From Variovorax sp. YR216 (GTDB taxonomy: Bacteria > Pseudomonadota > Gammaproteobacteria > Burkholderiales > Burkholderiaceae_C): a stretch of DNA of 64,000 nucleotides. Below, piece by piece: positions 8,683 through 15,768 of the stretch. Under the pieces are notes generated by a model, which was given only the letters and a program-made list of their open reading frames with translations, did no database searches and was not told the origin of the DNA. The stretch lies in contig NZ_FNRO01000022.1 in the NCBI RefSeq assembly GCF_900107745.1, forward strand, positions 26,614 through 90,613, written 5' to 3'. A program made the translations under genes and the position numbers. Position 1 is the stretch's first letter. Every line of letters starts with the position of its first letter.

Positions 8683-9654
8683 TCAGAGGTCCAGAACCAG
8701 CTTCGCCGTCTTGCAGCCCGAGCAACAGATCATCATTCGGTCGTTGGCGGCCTTCTCGGCATTGCTGAGGACCAGGTCGCGGTGGTCGGGGGTGCCTTCG
8801 AGCACCCGGACTTCGCAGGTGCCGCAGATCCCCTCTTGGCAGGAGAAGGGCGGCTCGATGCCGATGGCGAGAAGACTGTCGAGGATGGTCTGACCCGCGC
8901 GGACTTCCAGCTGTTTGCCGGAACGCGCCAGTTCGACGATGAAGCCGCCGTCCGTCGCGGCGGCTTCCTTCGCCGCGAAGTACTCCATGTGCACGCGATC
9001 GGGAGGCAGCCCGGCGGTTGCCTGTTCATACGCAGCCAGCATGGGCAGCGGGCCGCAGCAGTAGACGTGCGCGCCGGCGGGGAGTGACTGCACGATCGCC
9101 GAGAGGTCGAGCATCTGGCCTCCGGCTTCCTGATCGAAGTTCAAGCGCAGTTCGGCATTGGGCTGGTTGTGAAAGCCCTGCAGTACGTCGAGAAAGGCCG
9201 CGTTGCGGCGCGTGCGCGCCGCATAGTGAAGCCGCCACGGCGTGCCCAGCGCCTGGCTGCGCGCGATCATGCTCATCATCGGTGTGATGCCGATGCCGCC
9301 CGCGATGAAGACGTTCATCGGGGATGTTTCATCGAGCGGGAAGTTGTTGCGCGGCGCACCGATGGTGAGGGTCTCGCCGGAGCGCAGCACTTCGTGCATG
9401 TACCGCGAACCGCCCCGGCTCTTGGCATCCTTGTTGACGCCGATGAGGTAGCGGTGGCGCTCGCTGGGTGCGTTGAGCAGCGAGTAGCTGCGCAGCAGGC
9501 CATTGGGTAGATGCAGGTCGATGTGCGCACCCGCCGTGAAGGCAGGCAGTTCCTTTAGCGGGGGCATCGGTACGAGTTCGAACCCGAGGATTCCATCGGC
9601 TTCATAGGTCACAGCCCGCACGCGGACCTGCATCAGTGTTTCCTGGGTGCTCAT
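8683..9654 (-). CDS. PDR/VanB-type ferredoxin-NAD(P)H reductase for Rieske oxygenases
   Basis: 323 residues from the ATG at 9654. Domains in order: a flavin-binding barrel with RSYSLLNAPSE, an NAD-binding domain with FIAGGIGITPMMSM and YCCGPLPML, and a C-terminal plant-type [2Fe-2S] domain with CQEGICGTCEVRVLEG and a final Cys near CCSGC. This FMN/NAD/FeS order is that of phthalate dioxygenase reductase and VanB. It passes electrons from NAD(P)H to a Rieske oxygenase. It lies 26 bases downstream of one Rieske gene, and a second Rieske gene is in the same operon. It is the only reductase in the cluster and may serve both. Confidence 0.93.
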   Translation of the reverse strand: MSTQETLMQVRVRAVTYEADGILGFELVPMPPLKELPAFTAGAHIDLHLPNGLLRSYSLLNAPSERHRYLIGVNKDAKSRGGSRYMHEVLRSGETLTIGAPRNNFPLDETSPMNVFIAGGIGITPMMSMIARSQALGTPWRLHYAARTRRNAAFLDVLQGFHNQPNAELRLNFDQEAGGQMLDLSAIVQSLPAGAHVYCCGPLPMLAAYEQATAGLPPDRVHMEYFAAKEAAATDGGFIVELARSGKQLEVRAGQTILDSLLAIGIEPPFSCQEGICGTCEVRVLEGTPDHRDLVLSNAEKAANDRMMICCSGCKTAKLVLDL

Positions 9655-9680
9655 GAGGGGTCTCCTGGATGCGACAAGGA

Positions 9681-10973
9681 TCAGAGATCGAGGGCGGTCA
9701 TCGGCTCGATCTCGACGCCCATCGCGGTGGCATGCTCGTGCTGGACCCACTCGGGCTGCCCTGCGTGAAAGATGAAGTGGGTGAGCAGACGGTTCCACTT
9801 TGGATGGCGCCGGTACTCCGCCAGCGGCAGTCCTGTCAGGAAGAAGTCGCGCGAATCGCTGGGTAGTAACAGCGGTTGGTTCGATGTTGAGCGCAGCACG
9901 CCCTTCGGGTCGCGGCCCGACTGCACTGCTTCGATGTCCTCGAAGAGCTGGCGCCGCAGCATCGCGATACCGCGGTCGCTTGCGCCGAGGTTTTCTCGCG
10001 TTCGGTCCGCGACCCGGCCCTGACCGACCCACGCGACGATGTCCTGGTTGATGATGTGGCTCGTGATCCAGCGTCCGGTGTCGGGCTCGCGAATGGGGCT
10101 GTACCAGGTGGGAATGGTCTTCTGCACGAAGGGCTCGGACTCGTGCGGCACGCGGATGAACGACCAGGTGACGTTGAGCGTGTTCCCGTCATCGATGGGC
10201 ACGCGCCATTCGAAGTGGTCGCCGAGGAAGAAGCCGTTGGGCCAGAGGCAGACGCGGCCGATGGTCCAGAGCGGATGGTTCGCATCGGTGTCCTCGGTGA
10301 TGCGCTTGTAGATCAGGCCGTGCTCGAAATCCTCGAACGCCAGTTGCACATGCGCGGGCGCATAGCCGCTCTCGTCCCCGGCGGGCGCGCCGCGAAGGCG
10401 GCGGCTCCAGTTGGCGTGCATCCATTCGAAGTGCACCGGGTCGATGGAGTTTTCCTGTGTCTGCAACCAGTTGCAGGGCACTTCGGAGAACACCGCTTGC
10501 ACGAAGCCATTGGACCAGTGGAAGGGTTCCCAGTCGGGCAAATGCGGCGCAGGCAGCGGTCCCATGTAGGCCCACAACAGGCCGGCCATGGGCCGCACTT
10601 CGTAGGCCTTCAGGCGCACTTTGCAACGCATGCGCGCGTAAGGATCCACGTGCTCCTCGAACGGTTGCGCTACGCATGTGCCCTGCGCATCGAACTGCCA
10701 GCCGTGGTAGTTGCAGCGAATGCCATCCTGCTCGACGTAGCCGTAGGAGAGGTCGGCGCGTCGGTGCGCGCAGTGCCGGTCCACCAGCCCGTACCGGCCG
10801 CCGAGGTCCTTGAACAGCACAAGGTCTTCGCCCATCAGGCGCACCGGCTTGACCGGCTCGCGGTCGAGATCGTCGATGCCGGCAATGGGGTGCCAGTGGC
10901 GGCGCAGCACCTCGCCCATCGGCGTGCCTGGTCCGACTTCGGTGAGCTGGCGGTTCTTTTCTGCAGTCAGCAT
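9681..10973 (-). CDS. Rieske [2Fe-2S] non-heme iron oxygenase, large subunit (first of two)
   Basis: 430 residues from the ATG at 10973. The Rieske ligands are C68-A-H70 and C87-N-Y-H90. The mononuclear iron site is visible as D178-P-V-H181 and H186 in NSIDPVHFEWMH. The C-terminal domain lacks the partner beta subunit, as in the phthalate dioxygenase / vanillate demethylase group of single-component (alpha only) oxygenases. The reaction, ring dihydroxylation or O-demethylation of an aromatic acid, is inferred from family and neighbours. The gene starts 19 bases after a Bug receptor gene and is followed by its probable reductase. The ring-cleavage, hydratase and aldolase genes of the cluster suggest a catechol-type product. 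Confidence 0.92.
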   Translation of the reverse strand: MLTAEKNRQLTEVGPGTPMGEVLRRHWHPIAGIDDLDREPVKPVRLMGEDLVLFKDLGGRYGLVDRHCAHRRADLSYGYVEQDGIRCNYHGWQFDAQGTCVAQPFEEHVDPYARMRCKVRLKAYEVRPMAGLLWAYMGPLPAPHLPDWEPFHWSNGFVQAVFSEVPCNWLQTQENSIDPVHFEWMHANWSRRLRGAPAGDESGYAPAHVQLAFEDFEHGLIYKRITEDTDANHPLWTIGRVCLWPNGFFLGDHFEWRVPIDDGNTLNVTWSFIRVPHESEPFVQKTIPTWYSPIREPDTGRWITSHIINQDIVAWVGQGRVADRTRENLGASDRGIAMLRRQLFEDIEAVQSGRDPKGVLRSTSNQPLLLPSDSRDFFLTGLPLAEYRRHPKWNRLLTHFIFHAGQPEWVQHEHATAMGVEIEPMTALDL

Positions 10974-10992
10974 GAGACGAACGTCCTTCCGC

Positions 10993-11967
10993 TCATTCCG
11001 GCTTGAAGCCGGATTCCTTGATGATGGGTGCCCAGTGCGCGAGCTCGGCGCGCTGCAGCGCATCCATCTCGGCGCCCGGTCGGAAGTCCGGCTGCACCCA
11101 CAGCCGTTGCGTGAGCAACTCCTTGACTTCCGATGATTGAAGCGCCAGCTGCAGGGCCTTCTGCATGCGCTGGACTTCCGCTGCAGGTGTGCCGGCGCGT
11201 GCCCACATGCCGGTCCATCCTTCGCCCGAAGTCACGTCGACGCCTTGTTCGGCGAAGGTCGGAATCTCGGGGATGAGCGGCGATCGTTCCTTGGTGAAGA
11301 TGCCGATCACGCGGATGCGGCCGGAGCGGTGGTGCGGCATCATGCTGTCGATCAGGCTGATGGCCGAGGACAGGTGCCCGCCGACGAGGTCGGTCACCAT
11401 GGGCGGCGTGCCCTTGTAGGGTGTCACCGGCAGATCGATGCCCGCCGTCTTCGCGAGCTGCACGCCGAGGAAGGCGTTCTGCCCACCCAGTCCAGGGGCG
11501 CCGAAGCTGGCCTTGCCGGGATTGCGGCGCACCCACTCGATGAACTCGCGCACGTTCGTCGCACCGGTGTTGAGCGCAACGCCCATGCCCAGCGGATACG
11601 ACGCGAGCGTTGCCACGGGCGCGAAGTCCTTCAGGATGTTCCAGCGCAGTTCGTGGGCGAACACCAGCATCTGGAAGGTGGGCGTCGCATTCGGGGCCAC
11701 CATGTAGGTGAGCCCATCCGCCGGAGCCGCAAGCACCGCGTCGGCGGCGATGCGCCCGCCCACGCCGGGCTTGTTATCGATGATCACCGGCTGTCCGAGC
11801 AGCGCAGGCAAGCGGTCGGCGACCGCGCGGATGATCGCGTCGGTGGCACCGCCGGGCGGAAAGCCCACGACGATGCGGATCACCGGCTTGCTCTGCGCAT
11901 GAATGGCCCGAGGCACGGCAAGCATGGCCGCGCCATACGTCAGAAGGTCGCGACGGCTGAGTTTCAT
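10993..11967 (-). CDS. Bug/TctC-family tripartite tricarboxylate receptor (left arm)
   Basis: 324 residues. A Tat-like leader (SRRDLLTYGAAML, then AIHAQ) is followed by the Bug core: IRIVVGFPPGGATDA, GQPVIIDNKPGVGGRIAAD, MVAPNATPTFQ, YPLGMGV, SFGAPGLGGQNAF, TPYKGTPPMVTDLVGGH, and the C-terminal TFAEQGVDVTSGEGWTGMW. This is a periplasmic carboxylate-binding protein. Bug proteins usually deliver to TctA/TctB membrane proteins encoded elsewhere or act as sensors. None is encoded nearby. It sits between the two Rieske oxygenase genes, so its ligand is probably the pathway substrate. It resembles the right-arm Bug (20277) in MIAPNATP-type phrases, suggesting paralogues. Confidence 0.92.
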   Translation of the reverse strand: MKLSRRDLLTYGAAMLAVPRAIHAQSKPVIRIVVGFPPGGATDAIIRAVADRLPALLGQPVIIDNKPGVGGRIAADAVLAAPADGLTYMVAPNATPTFQMLVFAHELRWNILKDFAPVATLASYPLGMGVALNTGATNVREFIEWVRRNPGKASFGAPGLGGQNAFLGVQLAKTAGIDLPVTPYKGTPPMVTDLVGGHLSSAISLIDSMMPHHRSGRIRVIGIFTKERSPLIPEIPTFAEQGVDVTSGEGWTGMWARAGTPAAEVQRMQKALQLALQSSEVKELLTQRLWVQPDFRPGAEMDALQRAELAHWAPIIKESGFKPE

Positions 11968-12049
11968 CGTTGTCTCCGAATGGTTGAGCTTTCGAGCTCG
12001 AGGCCGCGGGCGTCTTCTGCGCCCTGCGTGGCGTCGAATGGCTTTGGCG

Positions 12050-13285
12050 CTAGGCGTCGGCGAGGGCGCGCCAGTCGCTCGGGCTGGAGATGACCCCTCC
12101 GACCGAACGGATCTTTTGATAGTCGAGTTCCGGGTGATGCGCCATCGTCGGCTGCTTGCCCTCCATGAACTCGCGCGCCGCCTTCAGCAGCATCTGGCGA
12201 ACGCGTAGCACAGCGCCGTCCGCGGAGCACAACTGCTCGTCGGTGCGGTCGACGATGGGGCCTTGGCTGAGGAACATCGCGAAGTCCTCGGTGCCCAGGT
12301 GCTGCGGAAAGCCCGTCTTGTGGCCACGCTTCATGAGGTCCCGGTTCTGTCCCCAGTTCTCATTGGGCCCGCCGGGGGGCAGCGGGGGAAAGTTCCACAC
12401 GTCCGGCGAGGCCGACATCACCGTCATGCCGAGCGGCCGGTTCGGATTGAAGTGCACGAACCACGCGCGATGTGTCACGTCGTCCACCGGTGTCGAGAAG
12501 AACACGGTGGTGGGTCCGTTGGCGTCGGGCGGGCAGATGATCCCGTACCACGGCATCACGAAGTTGTTGACCCGTGCGTAGACTTTGCCATCTGGCAGCG
12601 TGCGCAACGCGGCATAGCGGTAGCCGTAGGGGCGTTCCTCGAACTCGAGCTTGGGTGCGAGCGCCTTGGTCATCAGCATGCGTTCGTTGCCACCGCCAGC
12701 GGTGATCTGCGTGGTGGATTCGTGCAGCACGCCGACGTGCGACGAATCCATCGATGCTTCCACACCCTGCACCCAATTGGTCGGCACCTCGGCGCTGGTC
12801 ACCGAGCGCTGGCTCGCCGGCAGGTCGATGAAGGGCAGGTCGGGGAAGGGCGGCGGCGTGTCGCCTTTACCCAGCCAGACCCAGACGATGCCGCCGCGAT
12901 CCGCAGCGCTGTAGCGGTTCACCCGCACATGCTTGCAGAACTGCGCCTGGTCGCCCGTGTGGTTGGGGGCTTCGACGACTTCGCCTTTGACGTTGAACTT
13001 CCAGCCGTGATAGATGCAGCGCAGGCCGTTGTCCTCGTTGCGCGCCAGCGCGAGCGACGCCTTGCGGTGCGGGCACTGCTCGTCGAGCACGCCGACCGAA
13101 CCATCGGTGGCGCGGAACGCCACGTAGTTCTTGCCCAGCAGGCGGATGCGTATGGGCGCGCCGTCGGCTTCGAGCTTGATCGAGGGCACGGCGGGCAGCC
13201 AGTAGTGCTGGCGGATCATCTCCCCCATGGGGGCGCCGTTTTCGACGCGCGTCAGCAGCTCGTTGTCTTCCTTGCTCATTGGCAT
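12050..13285 (-). CDS. Rieske [2Fe-2S] non-heme iron oxygenase, phthalate 4,5-dioxygenase-like (second of two)
   Basis: 411 residues. Rieske ligands are C71-P-H73 and C90-I-Y-H93; the iron site is D180-S-S-H183 and H188. The start (NELLTRVENGAPMGEMIRQ) and the 411-residue length resemble the oxygenase of phthalate 4,5-dioxygenase and related aromatic acid oxygenases. It is clearly different from the other Rieske enzyme of the operon, so the two probably act on different positions or steps and not as subunits of one enzyme. The reductase at 8683 is the only electron donor nearby. The gene follows the LigJ-like hydratase gene and precedes a Bug gene, all on the minus strand. The substrate is not determined by sequence alone. 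Confidence 0.92.
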   Translation of the reverse strand: MPMSKEDNELLTRVENGAPMGEMIRQHYWLPAVPSIKLEADGAPIRIRLLGKNYVAFRATDGSVGVLDEQCPHRKASLALARNEDNGLRCIYHGWKFNVKGEVVEAPNHTGDQAQFCKHVRVNRYSAADRGGIVWVWLGKGDTPPPFPDLPFIDLPASQRSVTSAEVPTNWVQGVEASMDSSHVGVLHESTTQITAGGGNERMLMTKALAPKLEFEERPYGYRYAALRTLPDGKVYARVNNFVMPWYGIICPPDANGPTTVFFSTPVDDVTHRAWFVHFNPNRPLGMTVMSASPDVWNFPPLPPGGPNENWGQNRDLMKRGHKTGFPQHLGTEDFAMFLSQGPIVDRTDEQLCSADGAVLRVRQMLLKAAREFMEGKQPTMAHHPELDYQKIRSVGGVISSPSDWRALADA

Positions 13286-13328
13286 GAGAGGGTCTCCAGA
13301 TGTTGTTCAGGCTTGCGCGTGCGCGCGG

Positions 13329-14333
13329 TCAGCGGCAGTCCTCGTCCTTGCGGAAGGCCCGCGGATAGACGCGGCGGCAGTTGCACTCGAAGATGTCGGT
13401 GCGCTGCTTGTCCGTGAGCCATTCGATGCTTTCGATGACGGGTTTCATGTCGTCGTAGTCGCGTCCGCTGATGGGGTCGCGCGAACTACCGGTGCCGGGC
13501 TTCTCGGTGCCGAAGAGCACGTTGTCGGTGCCCGCCACCTTCAGCAGCAGTTCGATGGCTTCCTTGCTGTAGTTGCAGGTGTCGAAGTAGAGCTTGCGCA
13601 GTTGCTCGTCGAAGGTTTCCTTCTCGCCCTTGCGCACGTTCCACGAGCGAAAGCGCCCCATCTGGTAGGGGATCGCGCCGCCGCCATGGGCCACCACGAT
13701 CTTGAGATCGGGAAAAGTGTCGAAGGTCTTCGCGCCGAGCAGCGAGACGACCGCGATGCTTTCCTCGTTGATGAACTTCAGCGTGTACGACTCGCGCGCG
13801 CTGCAGCTTCCGGCGGAGTGGATCAGCCCGGGAACATCGAGCTCGGTCATCGCCTTGTACAGCGGATGCCAGAAGGGGTCGCCCAGCCCTGGCGGATCGC
13901 CCAACCCTTCGGTCGGGTCGGGGTTGATCAGGCAGCCGACGAACCCGAGTTGCGTCACGCAGCGGCGCAGCTCGGGGATGGCACGCAGTTCGAGAGCCTC
14001 GTCCATGTATTGCGGCAGGCCGGCGACGCCACGGAAGCGGTCGGGGAACATCTCGACGAAGCGCGCGATGAGATCGTTGCAATGCGTGGTCCACAGCTCC
14101 GTCACGCGGCCGGGCTTGACGGAGTGCATCTGCAGGTAGGGGCGCGGGGAGATGAACTGGATGTCGGTGCCCACGTTGTCCATGCTCTTCACCAGCTCCT
14201 CGGCCACCTTGCGCACGGAGGCGTCCGGGATCTTGGGCAGCGTATTGGGATTGGCGCGGCCGCCAACCAGCTCCGCCATGAAGCGGAAGCTTTCGGGCGG
14301 CATGACGATGTGGGCGTGGGAATCGATGATCAT
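13329..14333 (-). CDS. Amidohydrolase-family hydratase, 4-oxalomesaconate hydratase (LigJ)-like
   Basis: 334 residues. The start MIIDSHAHIV gives the metal-binding HxH of the amidohydrolase fold. INPDPTEGLGDPP, LIHSAGSC, VVAHGGGAIPYQMGRF and FGTEKPGTG are in the order seen in the Amidohydro_2 members LigJ and PmdE-like hydratases, where the Glu in the last motif is a catalytic candidate. LigJ hydrates 4-oxalomesaconate to 4-carboxy-4-hydroxy-2-oxoadipate (CHA) in the protocatechuate 4,5-cleavage and gallate pathways. The same fold also contains gamma-resorcylate-type decarboxylases, so the reaction needs testing. Context supports hydratase: a LigB-type dioxygenase and three RraA-like (CHA aldolase family) genes lie in the other arm of the cluster. 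Confidence 0.8.
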   Translation of the reverse strand: MIIDSHAHIVMPPESFRFMAELVGGRANPNTLPKIPDASVRKVAEELVKSMDNVGTDIQFISPRPYLQMHSVKPGRVTELWTTHCNDLIARFVEMFPDRFRGVAGLPQYMDEALELRAIPELRRCVTQLGFVGCLINPDPTEGLGDPPGLGDPFWHPLYKAMTELDVPGLIHSAGSCSARESYTLKFINEESIAVVSLLGAKTFDTFPDLKIVVAHGGGAIPYQMGRFRSWNVRKGEKETFDEQLRKLYFDTCNYSKEAIELLLKVAGTDNVLFGTEKPGTGSSRDPISGRDYDDMKPVIESIEWLTDKQRTDIFECNCRRVYPRAFRKDEDCR

Positions 14334-14363
14334 GAAAGAAGCGCTTTCCAGTGGCTTTCGGGT

Positions 14364-14750
14364 TTATCGGATGACGGCCATCACTTCGAGCTGCAGCCAC
14401 ATGCCGTGCTGCAGCGGAACGACTGTGATGTGGCGTGCCGGGCGGTCGTGCGGATCGGGAAATGCGGTCAGCCATTCGGCGTTGATCGCGTCGCGCACCG
14501 CGTTGTCGCGGATGGTGACGCAGAGCTTGACCACGTCGGACAGCGTGGCGCCGCCCGCTTCGAGCAGCGCGCGCAGGTTGGCGAAGGCATGGCGGACTTG
14601 CCTCGCCATGTCTTCGGGCAGTTGCCCCGTGACGGGGTCCTTGCCGGCGATGGCTGAAGAGCAAAGGATGTTGCCGACGCGCGCCCCGGCGGGGATCGGC
14701 GCGTTGTGCGAAGCGCCGGGCAAGTCGATGGAGCGACCGGAAGAAGTCAT
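14364..14750 (-). CDS. RidA/YjgF family protein
   Basis: 128 residues, the normal size for the family. Motifs: GNILCSSAIAGKDPVTGQLP near the start, QVRHAFANLRALLEAGGATL in the middle, DVVKLCVTIRDN, and RPARHITVVPLQ, which contains the Arg that binds the carboxylate in active RidA enzymes. RidA proteins hydrolyse reactive enamine/imine intermediates to keto acids; related members act on other enol or amide intermediates. It is the first enzyme gene after the GntR regulator in the leftward arm, 30 bases ahead of the LigJ-like gene. In an aromatic meta pathway it could act on enol or imine forms of the ring-cleavage product, but that is inference. Confidence 0.88.
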   Translation of the reverse strand: MTSSGRSIDLPGASHNAPIPAGARVGNILCSSAIAGKDPVTGQLPEDMARQVRHAFANLRALLEAGGATLSDVVKLCVTIRDNAVRDAINAEWLTAFPDPHDRPARHITVVPLQHGMWLQLEVMAVIR

Positions 14751-14791
14751 GCGGGTGTCCTGCGAAGTGGCGAAGGAGGAGCGTTGGCGGG

Positions 14792-15553
14792 TCAGTGATC
14801 CGCGCTGTCGCTCTCGAAGAAGCTCATCGGCATGCGGGCCAGGAATTCGGAGAAGCCGGTGGAGCCCGAGGGCACGTGCAGCAGCATGGCCTGGGCCGCG
14901 AGTGCTTCGTCGCCTTCCTGGATGGCCCGGGCCACGCGCAGGTGGTCCTGCAGCGACTTGCTGATCTGCGCCTTGGTCTGGAAGTCCTTCAAGCGATAGC
15001 GCTGGATCTGCCGGCGCGCGTTGCGAATGAGTTCGGCCAGGTAGGGATTGCGCGCGCCGTCGTACACGGTTTCATGGAAGAAGGTGTTGGCGATCGCGTA
15101 TTCGGCGGCGCCGCCTTGCACGGCCGCGTCCTGACAGCGTTGGACGGCCTCGTCCAGCGTCTTGCGCAAGGGATCGTCCACGCGGCGCGCCGCGAGCTTG
15201 GCGGCCAGGGCTTCCAGCTCGCCGATGCTTTCCATGATTGCCCGCACCTGGTTGATGGACAGGCGCGCCACGGTCACGCCCTGGCGCGGCGCGATGCGCA
15301 CGAGGTCGCGCGCGGCGAGTTGCTGCAAGGCCTCACGCACCGGTGTGCGTGACACCTGGAAGCGCGCGGCCAATGCGCGCTCGTCGAGCGGCGCGCCCGG
15401 CGGAAGGCTGCCGCTCTCGATTTCCTCCTGCAGCGCCGTGCGGATCTCGTTCGCGCGGCCACCGCGTCGACGTGATTCGTCGCCGGAAGTGTCTTCGTCG
15501 GAAAGGAGGGAGGGGTCGTGATCGGTATCCATGAGCTGGAACATACCACTCAT
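14792..15553 (-). CDS. GntR-family regulator, FCD subfamily, of the catabolic cluster
   Basis: 253 residues from the first ATG at 15553; ATGs at 15544 and 15532 are alternatives. The winged helix is at about 40-100 (PPGAPLDERALAARFQVSRT, then PVREALQQLAARDLVRIAPR and QGVTVA), followed by an FCD ligand domain with GELEALAAKLAARR, FHETVYDGARNPYL and DHLRVARAIQEGD. FCD regulators bind organic acids and usually repress their neighbours until the ligand appears. The gene is the first of the leftward operon, and the rightward operon begins about 215 bases away. An inverted repeat CATACCA-N11-TGGTATG overlaps its start at 15542-15566, so autorepression and control of both arms are likely. Confidence 0.9.
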   Translation of the reverse strand: MSGMFQLMDTDHDPSLLSDEDTSGDESRRRGGRANEIRTALQEEIESGSLPPGAPLDERALAARFQVSRTPVREALQQLAARDLVRIAPRQGVTVARLSINQVRAIMESIGELEALAAKLAARRVDDPLRKTLDEAVQRCQDAAVQGGAAEYAIANTFFHETVYDGARNPYLAELIRNARRQIQRYRLKDFQTKAQISKSLQDHLRVARAIQEGDEALAAQAMLLHVPSGSTGFSEFLARMPMSFFESDSADH

Positions 15554-15566
15554 ATGAACTGGTATG
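15542..15566. promoter_or_regulatory. Putative GntR/FCD operator, CATACCA-N11-TGGTATG
   Basis: A perfect 7-bp inverted repeat with an 11-base spacer overlaps the start of the GntR gene. Similar half-sites recur further right: TGGTATG at 15727-15733 and TATGCCA at 15751-15757, just before the acyl-CoA synthetase start. The TGGTAT half-site is of the kind bound by FCD-type GntR regulators. Binding itself is inference. Confidence 0.5.
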
Positions 15567-15768
15567 CAATAGATATTTCTATGAATGCCAATGACAACGC
15601 TGGATGGACGATCTGGCTAACGCCGTCCTTCACTTGGATGGACGGGATTCTCTGGGGATTCCCCTAGTGATTTTGAGCGCCTGTCTTAGTCAGAAAAGCT
15701 TGATCAGTTCTGAGAAGTTTATTTATTGGTATGTTGACAAGCATTTTATGTATGCCAGAATCGCCAAC

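Noticed and set aside
13486..14664. 392-codon frame overlapping the LigJ-like gene on the same strand
   Set aside because: Frame-shifted shadow of the LigJ-like and RidA genes; Arg/His-rich with no domain.
15734..15756. TTGACA at 15734-15739 as a sigma70 -35 for the rightward arm
   Set aside because: A convincing -10 is not found at 16-18 bases. The site may still be part of a promoter, but I do not call it.
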